A DNA stretch of 10,209 nucleotides from Luminiphilus sp. (GTDB lineage Bacteria > Pseudomonadota > Gammaproteobacteria > Pseudomonadales > Halieaceae). Position numbers and translations under genes: made by a program. Position 1 is the stretch's first letter, and each line of letters starts with the position of its first letter. The stretch covers positions 1 through 10,209 of the forward strand of contig JAQXEB010000226.1 of NCBI GenBank assembly GCA_029251065.1, given 5' to 3'. Under the pieces are notes generated by a model that did no database searches, had not been told where the DNA came from, and saw only the letters and a list, made by a program, of their open reading frames with translations. Positions 1 to 5,625 of this stretch are shown piece by piece.

Positions 1-1601
1 GACTTAGGCACCTTGTAGCCTGTCACCTGCTCCCGCATATAGGCGATGACGTCGTCTTCAGTCAGTGCTGCATCCGACTTGACAACATACATTCGAATAC
101 CCTCTCCCGTCGTTTCTGAAGGCACACCGACGGCCGCACACTCGAGCACGCCAGGGTGTTTCGCACACACGTCCTCAAGTTCGTTGGGGTACACATTAAA
201 ACCCGAGACAATGATCATGTCCTTAATGCGGTCTACGATTTTGAGGTAGCCGTCGGGCTGGATCACAGCGACGTCTCCGGTCGAAAACCACCCACTTTCG
301 TCAAGCACTTCGGCGGTCGCCTCAGGTCGCTGCCAATAGCCTTGCATCACCTGTGGCCCCTTGATGCAAAGCTCGCCTGCCTCACCAAACCCGAGCGCCT
401 CGCCGTGTTCGTTCACGGTTTTCACTTCTGTTTGCGGCACTGGAATACCAATAGTACCCAACTGCCGCCCATTGCCGGGATTACTGGTCGCTGTTGGCGA
501 GGTCTCGGTTAACCCGTAACCTTCATAGACTTTACAGTCAGTGACTTCAGCCCACCGTTCTGCCGCATCCTGCGTCAAGGCCATACCACCCGACATCGTA
601 AGCGCCAAATTTTCAAACGTTAAGTTCTGAAACCGCGGGTCATTACACAGCGCCACAAATAGCGTGTTTAGCCCGCAGAATACGGTCGGCTTGTATTGCT
701 CAAACGCATCCACTACCGACCCTAAGTCTCGCGGATTGGGAATAAACAGCGTATGCGCGCCCTTTTTCAATGAATACATGGAAATAGTGAACGCGTAGAT
801 GTGGTAAACGGGGAGCGGCTGCATGAAAACACTGCCTTGCGCCTCGATACCAAACGTCTCGAAAAACCCATCGAGCTGCATCACATTGGCAACGATATTA
901 CCGTGGCTCAGCATCGCACCTTTCGCCAAACCTGTTGTACCGCCCGTATACTGAAGCATCGCGAGGTCATCAAGCGATACGTCAACTGGCGTAAAGGCCT
1001 GGGTTGCGCCACGCCGCAACGCCTCATTGAACTTTATGACATTGGAAAAATGGACCTTCGGCACCATTTTTTTAACGTACTTGACCACGCCGTTGACGAG
1101 CCAGCGTTTAGGGGCGGGGTGCAGGTCCGCGATCTCTGTCAAAACAACCTGCTCAACCTTCGTTTTCGCGACCACCTTTGATGCAACTTCAGCCACGTTA
1201 GCCTGAACAACCAGCACGCGAGCGCCCGAGTCATTAAGCTGATGCTCCAGTTCGCGCTCCGTATAAAGCGGGTTAGTGTTGACCACAACCATGCCAGCCC
1301 GCAACGTACCCATACAAGCCACTAGATACTGCATTAAGTTCGGCATCTGAATCGCCACACGATCGCCCTTCGCAAGCCCGGAGTCGCGTTGCAGCCAGCT
1401 GGCAAAGTTAGCTGACAGTCGATCGAGCTCTTGATAGGTCAGCGCGTGTCCAAGGCTTGAGCACACGGGCAGGTCGGCGAAATTGTGCATGGCCTCTTCG
1501 AACAGGCTGACGATAGACGGATATGCCGTAACATCGACATCCCACTCAATGTTGAGATCTTGGTACCGAGCCGCAATAGCGGCACTGATATCGGCTTGCA
1601 T
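1..1601 (-). CDS. fadD: Long-chain fatty acid--CoA ligase (FadD type), 3' end cut by window edge
   Basis: Activates long-chain fatty acids to acyl-CoA through an acyl-adenylate, the entry step of beta-oxidation, usually at the inner face of the cytoplasmic membrane. Reading leftward from the ATG at 1601 gives 533 residues with no stop. The ATP-binding P-loop of the AMP-binding superfamily, YTGGTTGLAKGA, is near residues 217-228, and YEGYGLTETSP is near 358-368. The FACS signature runs from about residue 434 (GWFSTGD), through DRIKDMIIVSGFNVYPNELE near 455-474. The last visible residues are GYKVPK. By comparison with E. coli FadD (561 residues) about 25 residues are missing, including the C-terminal catalytic lysine segment. 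The start is fixed by an in-frame TAA about 18 bases upstream; the ribosome binding site is weak (a GGGG run). It is divergent from a MaoC-like hydratase. Other acyl-CoA synthetase subfamilies are possible, but the overall match to FadD is close. Confidence 0.93.
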   Translation of the reverse strand, partial: MQADISAAIAARYQDLNIEWDVDVTAYPSIVSLFEEAMHNFADLPVCSSLGHALTYQELDRLSANFASWLQRDSGLAKGDRVAIQMPNLMQYLVACMGTLRAGMVVVNTNPLYTERELEHQLNDSGARVLVVQANVAEVASKVVAKTKVEQVVLTEIADLHPAPKRWLVNGVVKYVKKMVPKVHFSNVIKFNEALRRGATQAFTPVDVSLDDLAMLQYTGGTTGLAKGAMLSHGNIVANVMQLDGFFETFGIEAQGSVFMQPLPVYHIYAFTISMYSLKKGAHTLFIPNPRDLGSVVDAFEQYKPTVFCGLNTLFVALCNDPRFQNLTFENLALTMSGGMALTQDAAERWAEVTDCKVYEGYGLTETSPTATSNPGNGRQLGTIGIPVPQTEVKTVNEHGEALGFGEAGELCIKGPQVMQGYWQRPEATAEVLDESGWFSTGDVAVIQPDGYLKIVDRIKDMIIVSGFNVYPNELEDVCAKHPGVLECAAVGVPSETTGEGIRMYVVKSDAALTEDDVIAYMREQVTGYKVPK

Positions 1602-1721
1602 TCGGTGAACCCCGTTTTATTCGTTATGATGTTTTTTTGATGAACGTTCTGATGTGTTTTCTGATGTCTTTTCTGATGTCGTTCCTTAAACGCTTCAAGC
1701 GGCAACCCAAATGAGGCACCC
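1602..1721. promoter_or_regulatory. Divergent promoter region between fadD and the MaoC-like gene
   Basis: Both flanking genes start at the edges of this 120-base gap, so promoters for both must lie in or near it. On the plus strand a TATGAT hexamer at 1625-1630 resembles a -10 element, but no good -35 lies at the expected distance. Besides the direct repeat array there is a perfect short palindrome, CGCTT-C-AAGCG (1691-1701), about 20 bases before the hydratase start codon, a possible operator. No match to a known fatty-acid regulator site could be confirmed by eye. Confidence 0.45.
1624..1682. repeat. Tandem array of ~12-bp direct repeats in the fadD/hydratase divergent region
   Basis: Three consecutive 12-base units, TTCTGATGTGTT (1647-1658), TTCTGATGTCTT (1659-1670) and TTCTGATGTCGT (1671-1682), are nearly identical. 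Two more degenerate units precede them: TTATGATGTTTT (1624-1635) and the 11-base TTTGATGAACG (1636-1646). All share a TGATG core; on the fadD strand the core reads CATCA. The array fills the middle of the 120-base gap between two divergent genes, so it may be a multi-copy protein binding site, but this is inference. It could also be replication-slippage microduplication with no function. Confidence 0.75.
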
Positions 1722-2228
1722 ATGGAAGCAACCAATAGTACATTTGACGAACTTGCGGTAGGAGATGGTATAGAAGTTAGTCGTTTAGTCACAGCGCGGG
1801 ACGTCGAACTTTTCGCCGTGGTGTCAGGTGACCACAATCCACTTCACCTCGACCCTGAGTATGCAGCGACAACACAATTCGGCGAATGTATTGGCCATGG
1901 AATGCTCATTGGGGCGTTCGTCAGCGCCGTCATTGGACTGGAATTTCCAGGCCCTGGCACCGTGTATCTTGGACAAAATCTCGAGTTCCGCTCCCCTATT
2001 TTTCTGGGAGACACACTGACGATTGCACTGGCAGTGGAGAGCAAACACCCGAAAAAGCCATGGCTCACACTGTCCTTATCGGTAAAAAACCAAGAGGGCA
2101 AAGAAGTCTGTCGTGGCGAGTCTCGCGTTATTGCGCCGACACAAAAACAAACCGTGAAAGTGATACCACCGCCCGCTGTTGAGCTGTTAGATCACGACTC
2201 CCCGCGATTAGCTGCACCGGTAAACTGA
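1722..2228 (+). CDS. MaoC/PhaJ-like hot-dog enoyl-CoA hydratase
   Basis: A 168-residue protein of the MaoC dehydratase family, the single hot-dog-domain type that includes (R)-specific enoyl-CoA hydratases (PhaJ), which add water to trans-2-enoyl-CoA to give (R)-3-hydroxyacyl-CoA. The hydratase-2 signature is clear: FAVVSGDHNPLHLDPEYA at about residues 31-48, with the expected catalytic Asp37 and His42. It is followed by GHGML near residues 58-62 and the later hot-dog strands (FRSPIFLGD near 89-97). No signal peptide, so cytoplasmic. A GAGG ribosome binding site (1713-1716) sits 5 bases before the ATG. The C-terminal ~30 residues (TVKVIPPPAVELL onward) extend past the domain. Divergent pairing with fadD suggests a role in fatty acid breakdown or in feeding (R)-hydroxyacyl-CoA to another pathway. 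Substrate is not determinable here; related hot-dog proteins accept other acyl-CoAs. Confidence 0.88.
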   Translation: MEATNSTFDELAVGDGIEVSRLVTARDVELFAVVSGDHNPLHLDPEYAATTQFGECIGHGMLIGAFVSAVIGLEFPGPGTVYLGQNLEFRSPIFLGDTLTIALAVESKHPKKPWLTLSLSVKNQEGKEVCRGESRVIAPTQKQTVKVIPPPAVELLDHDSPRLAAPVN

Positions 2229-2695
2229 TTCGGATTCATGTATAACAGTTCCATAACAATGAGCGGCTCACTGGCCGACGGCGTCATCGACACCATCAAG
2301 ACGTTAATCTCGGTCTCGTGCTGAGTCGGGCCCGAAGCGCCCATCAGTCGCGTGTGATTAGGGCGTCCATCGCTGTCTCTGGCCTCGAATATTTTGAGGG
2401 CGCCTTCTCTGCTTAGCGCGGTCAAGAGCTCTTGGAGCAATGCCATAATGCTATCGCGAAACTTGGAGTAATTAAGGTCCCCCTGATATTCCGCATGATT
2501 AAGCTTGACGTCTAATTGCACTGTCTCGTCGCCCTCGAACTCGAGTTGAGTCACGTGAACCAATTCGCCGTCGACGAGGCGTCGATAAATACTTTTAGAC
2601 ACGGTTCTCGTCGTTTCAATAAAGGCCTTGTTTAACAAGTGAGCAGTCAGTTGGCCCAACTGGTCGTTTGTCATCGTAGAATTACCCAAGGCCAT
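2192..2695 (-). CDS. Conserved-looking hypothetical protein, cytoplasmic, 167 residues
   Basis: I do not recognise the family. The preferred start is the ATG at 2695 (MALGNSTMTNDQ), preceded by TGGGGAAAT as ribosome binding site at good spacing; an upstream ATG at 2758 would add 21 hydrophobic residues but has no comparable site. The product has no membrane segment. It starts with a probable helix (QLGQLTAHLLNKAFIETT), then a basic stretch SKSIYRRLVDGELVHVTQLEFEG, alternating charged and hydrophobic segments typical of an alpha/beta fold, and a C-terminal hydrophobic strand (PLIVMELLYMNP). One cysteine-free, acidic, soluble domain is the best description. Its 3' end overlaps the hydratase gene by 37 bases tail to tail, and its start is divergent from mnmC. 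Codon use resembles the neighbours, and the opposite strand carries no better candidate, so I take it as real. Confidence 0.7.
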   Translation of the reverse strand: MALGNSTMTNDQLGQLTAHLLNKAFIETTRTVSKSIYRRLVDGELVHVTQLEFEGDETVQLDVKLNHAEYQGDLNYSKFRDSIMALLQELLTALSREGALKIFEARDSDGRPNHTRLMGASGPTQHETEINVLMVSMTPSASEPLIVMELLYMNPNQFTGAANRGES

Positions 2696-2804
2696 AATAT
2701 TTCCCCAAAAAAACAGTGCGAATGACGAATACCTTAAAATCACCGCTAGCATCACCACGTATGCGAATCACGGCGTCTTTGCATCGATGTGAGAGCTTAT
2801 CAGT
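2696..2804. promoter_or_regulatory. Divergent intergenic region upstream of mnmC and the hypothetical gene
   Basis: This 109-base gap must contain the promoters of the mnmC operon (plus) and of the hypothetical gene (minus). A TTGCAT hexamer at 2779-2784 could be a -35 for mnmC, but no convincing -10 follows at 16-18 bases. An A-run (2705-2711) lies in the leader of the minus-strand gene. No operator-like inverted repeat was seen. Confidence 0.35.
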
Positions 2805-4820
2805 ATGATCGAGCGAGGCAACCAAGATTGGAAGTTAATGTCTCGCCCCAAGATCGATTTTGTTGACGGGACACCGCGGTCCTCTCAATTCGATGACGAC
2901 TACTACTCGCCAACAGATGGGTTAGCGGAGAGCGAGTATGTGTTCCTAGAGGGCGCCGACGTAAGACGACGGATAGCGTCTCTCGCATCAGGACAAACAC
3001 TTGTGATCGCAGAGCTTGGCGTCGGAACCGCACTGAACCTGTTGCTTCTCATGGAAGCATGGCAGGACATTGGACCGGCTGACGCCCACTGCCACTACAT
3101 TGGAATCGAAAAGTACCCCCTGACCCTGACGCAACTCAAGACGCTCAACAGTCCCTTTAATCGTCTGAGCAAAAATTTAAACACGCTCCTCGAGCGTTGG
3201 CCTAGCCCACTACCGGGGTGCCATCGACGGAAAAATGTAGTCAAGGGGTTCACGGCCGACTTTTGGTTCGAGGATGTCAAGGAAGCCCTCATTGATCTTA
3301 AAAGCCACCATCAACGCTGGGTTGATATCTGGTTTCTCGACGGATTCACTCCCGTTAGGAACGAGACCATGTGGAGTAGTCAGGTCCTAGATTGCGTTGC
3401 TCAACTCAGTACACCCGGTGCGGTGGTCGCGACATTTACCGCTGCAGGACAGGTCCGAAAACGGCTTGAAGACGGCGGCTTCACGGTCACTAAACGCGCA
3501 GGTTTCGGAAAAAAACGCGAATGTATTCACGCACACTTCCTGAGCGACACATCGGCGATAACCACAGAAGTTCCAAGCCCCGAATTAACGCAGTGGGACC
3601 AACCCCAACACTGGATTGCGCCCGAACACTGCCTCGTTATTGGGGGAGGTATGGCTGGCTGTCACGTCGCACGGAATATGGCTGAGAGGGGGTGTCGCGT
3701 CACTCTGTTGGAGCAACATCAGATCGCCTCTGGAGGCTCTGTGCAACCTCAAGGAGTCATCTACACTCGACCTTCGCACAAGCACAGCAAGCTCTCCGAT
3801 TTTTCACTCGGTGCCTACGCCTATTCGGTGGACCATCACTATCAGAAATTCACCAACAACGCGCTCGAGGTGGGCGTAGACGGTGAACTCAACGGGTACA
3901 TCCAGTTAAGCGACCCACAAACCCAAGAAAGGCTAGGCGGCGCATTTGAAGACCCTGACAGTCCACTGCGACTCATCAGTGCCTCTGAAGCCAGCCGAAT
4001 CGCTGGAATCAAGCTTGAACGACCCGGCATCCACTTCCCACAATCGGGATGGCTCAACCCTCAAGGAGTCTGCCGAGAACTGCTGGATCACGACAATATC
4101 CGGGTGATCGAGGGTGTGGGCCCTATGACACTTGAGCAGCACGAGTCTCTTCTCTGGATCGCCTGTAATGCCGAAGGAAAAACGTTGGCGGTTGGCGACA
4201 CCACTGTCGTCACAACGGCATGGGCTGCGAATCAAGACAAGAGACTGAGTTGGCTCCCGCTCCAGCCAATTCGCGGGCAGACAACTATGCTTGATTCACA
4301 GGGCGCGCTGGCGCACCTCAACTGCACCGTGTGCCATGAGGGTTACACGCCCCCAGCACGACTTGGATCACATTGCGTGGGTGCCACCTACGGTCTCAAC
4401 GACGTCAAGACAGATGAACGTGACGAAGACCACCAAACCAACGTCAGTCAGCTCATTCAAAATATTCCGTCGCTCGCCGAATCCGTCACAGCCGAGTCGC
4501 TTCGTGGTGCCGCGGCTATTCGCTGCGCCACCAGCGACTACCTCCCCATCGTCGGCTCGGTGCCTAACGAGACCGAATTTAATGCGACCTTCGCAGGACT
4601 GAGGCACGACAGAAAGCGAATAATTGATGCGAAGCAACCGAACTATCCAGGTCTTTGGCTTATGACCGGTCTGGGGTCACGCGGGCTCACCTCAGCGCCC
4701 ATTCTCGCGGAAGTCCTAGTGTCTCAAATGTTCCGACGGGCGCCGCCGCTGCCCCGCTACCTGCTGCAAGCAATCTCCCCGGCGCGATTTTTGAAACGCC
4801 GGTTGATTAAGGGGAACTGA
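2805..4820 (+). CDS. mnmC: Bifunctional tRNA mnm5s2U34 biosynthesis protein MnmC
   Basis: Completes 5-methylaminomethyl-2-thiouridine at the wobble base of certain tRNAs. The C-terminal FAD domain (MnmC1) removes the carboxymethyl group from cmnm5s2U, and the N-terminal AdoMet-dependent domain (MnmC2) methylates the resulting nm5s2U. At 671 residues it matches the fused E. coli enzyme (668). Visible motifs: FDDDYYSPTDGLAESEYVFL near residues 29-48, the AdoMet loop AELGVGTALNL from residue 69, the methyltransferase FLDGF near 177-181 with Asp179, the FAD dinucleotide-binding VIGGGMAG at 278-285, and the C-terminal GLGSRGLTSAPILAEVL. The start is uncertain: the ATG at 2805 has GAGAG 9 bases upstream, while an in-frame ATG at 2838 has GGAAG close upstream and gives an N-terminus (MSRPKIDF) nearer the family norm. 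First gene of a three-gene operon; its TGA overlaps the next ATG by one base. Confidence 0.96.
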   Translation: MIERGNQDWKLMSRPKIDFVDGTPRSSQFDDDYYSPTDGLAESEYVFLEGADVRRRIASLASGQTLVIAELGVGTALNLLLLMEAWQDIGPADAHCHYIGIEKYPLTLTQLKTLNSPFNRLSKNLNTLLERWPSPLPGCHRRKNVVKGFTADFWFEDVKEALIDLKSHHQRWVDIWFLDGFTPVRNETMWSSQVLDCVAQLSTPGAVVATFTAAGQVRKRLEDGGFTVTKRAGFGKKRECIHAHFLSDTSAITTEVPSPELTQWDQPQHWIAPEHCLVIGGGMAGCHVARNMAERGCRVTLLEQHQIASGGSVQPQGVIYTRPSHKHSKLSDFSLGAYAYSVDHHYQKFTNNALEVGVDGELNGYIQLSDPQTQERLGGAFEDPDSPLRLISASEASRIAGIKLERPGIHFPQSGWLNPQGVCRELLDHDNIRVIEGVGPMTLEQHESLLWIACNAEGKTLAVGDTTVVTTAWAANQDKRLSWLPLQPIRGQTTMLDSQGALAHLNCTVCHEGYTPPARLGSHCVGATYGLNDVKTDERDEDHQTNVSQLIQNIPSLAESVTAESLRGAAAIRCATSDYLPIVGSVPNETEFNATFAGLRHDRKRIIDAKQPNYPGLWLMTGLGSRGLTSAPILAEVLVSQMFRRAPPLPRYLLQAISPARFLKRRLIKGN

Positions 4821-5617
4821 TGAACGCCCCCTGCCTTAACCCGGGCTTAAAAATAGTGCTGACACTTTTACTTATGGCGCCTGGGCTGTCGGGCGAACTG
4901 ATCGCAGACGAGATTCAGATCTTTGACTATGAGGTCGTAGAGAAACGCGCCATTAATCGCGAAAATTTCACGCAAGGCCTGTTAATTTGGAATGACGCCT
5001 TGTGGGTCAGTTCGGGTCTTTACGGCGAGTCGTTTATCGCACGATGGGACTGGCCCTCAATGACTAATCGCAGCCGTAAAAATCTCCCTAATCAGTGGTT
5101 TGCAGAGGGCTTGGCCGAGTTAGACGGACAGCTGTATCTACTGACGTGGCGATCGCAAAAGATGCTCGTTATCGACCCTCAAAATCTGTCCATCATCTCG
5201 ACAATCCCATTATCCGGCGAGGGATGGGGCGTCACTAGCGACGGTGAACAGCTCTATGTCTCCAACGGAACGGCTCAGCTGTCCGTATGGAAGGACAGCA
5301 AGCAGGTCAAAAAAATCGACGTCACGCTTAACGAAACGCCCGTGTCCCGGCTCAATGAGCTTGAATGGATCAATGGGGAAATCTGGGCAAATGTATGGCT
5401 CACCGATCAGATTGTTCGAATCGATCCCACCTCAGGGCAAATCAGCAGTATCATTGACGCTTCGCGCTTATTGCCCGCAGGGGAACGCCAGCACGGTACC
5501 GACGTACTCAACGGCATTGCTTTTGATCCCCGTAACGAGGGAATCTGGTTAAGCGGTAAACGATGGCCTTATCTCTACCGGATTAAACCGGTAGAACGGT
5601 CCGGTAAGAACCCATAG
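4820..5617 (+). CDS. Glutaminyl-peptide cyclotransferase, plant/bacterial beta-propeller type, exported
   Basis: Converts N-terminal glutamine of peptides or proteins to pyroglutamate, releasing ammonia. This is the five-bladed propeller family known from papaya and Xanthomonas, unrelated to the animal zinc enzyme. A hydrophobic N-terminus (KIVLTLLLMAPGLSG, residues 11-25) indicates Sec export to the periplasm. Conserved blocks appear in order: FTQGL (50-54), FAEGLAELDGQLYLLTW (94-110), GEGWGVTSDGEQLYVSNGT (133-151), LNELEWINGEIWANVW (178-193), LNGIAFDP (230-237) and GKRWP (246-250). Gln52, Glu96, Trp110, Trp136, Asn179, Trp193 and Lys247 fall where the papaya enzyme has its conserved active-site residues, from memory of that literature. 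The motif usually reading ESTGLYG is VSSGLYG here. Start and mnmC stop overlap (TGATGA), with AAGGGGAA as ribosome binding site, so translation is probably coupled. Confidence 0.9.
   Translation: MNAPCLNPGLKIVLTLLLMAPGLSGELIADEIQIFDYEVVEKRAINRENFTQGLLIWNDALWVSSGLYGESFIARWDWPSMTNRSRKNLPNQWFAEGLAELDGQLYLLTWRSQKMLVIDPQNLSIISTIPLSGEGWGVTSDGEQLYVSNGTAQLSVWKDSKQVKKIDVTLNETPVSRLNELEWINGEIWANVWLTDQIVRIDPTSGQISSIIDASRLLPAGERQHGTDVLNGIAFDPRNEGIWLSGKRWPYLYRIKPVERSGKNP
5574..5595 (+). other. Perfect 8-bp hairpin at the 3' end of the cyclotransferase gene
   Basis: TCTACCGG (5574-5581) and CCGGTAGA (5588-5595) are perfect inverted repeats around a 6-base loop ATTAAA. The hairpin lies inside the last codons of the cyclotransferase gene, about 30 bases before the start of the M16 peptidase gene. 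There is no T-run after it, so it is not a classical terminator. It may stabilise or mark an mRNA processing point in the operon, or be chance within coding sequence. Confidence 0.45.
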
Positions 5618-5625
5618 GAAAAAAC

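Noticed and set aside
46..1181. Plus-strand ORFs at 46-249, 156-512 and 801-1181
   Set aside because: They are antisense shadows of fadD, which reads continuously on the minus strand with all expected motifs.
1624..1682. Possible CRISPR array
   Set aside because: The units are only 12 bases and directly abutting with no spacers, and no cas gene is present.
1439..1837. Minus-strand 132-codon ORF spanning the repeat array, with repeating HQK-type residues
   Set aside because: The repeated residues are only translation of the 12-base DNA repeats. The frame runs through the fadD start on one side and antisense to the hydratase on the other, and the protein has no plausible domain.
2696..2758. 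Upstream ATG at 2758 for the hypothetical gene, adding a hydrophobic 21-residue N-terminus
   Set aside because: It looks like a membrane or signal segment, but the ATG at 2695 has a far better ribosome binding site and the rest of the protein looks cytoplasmic. The upstream part lies where the promoter is expected.
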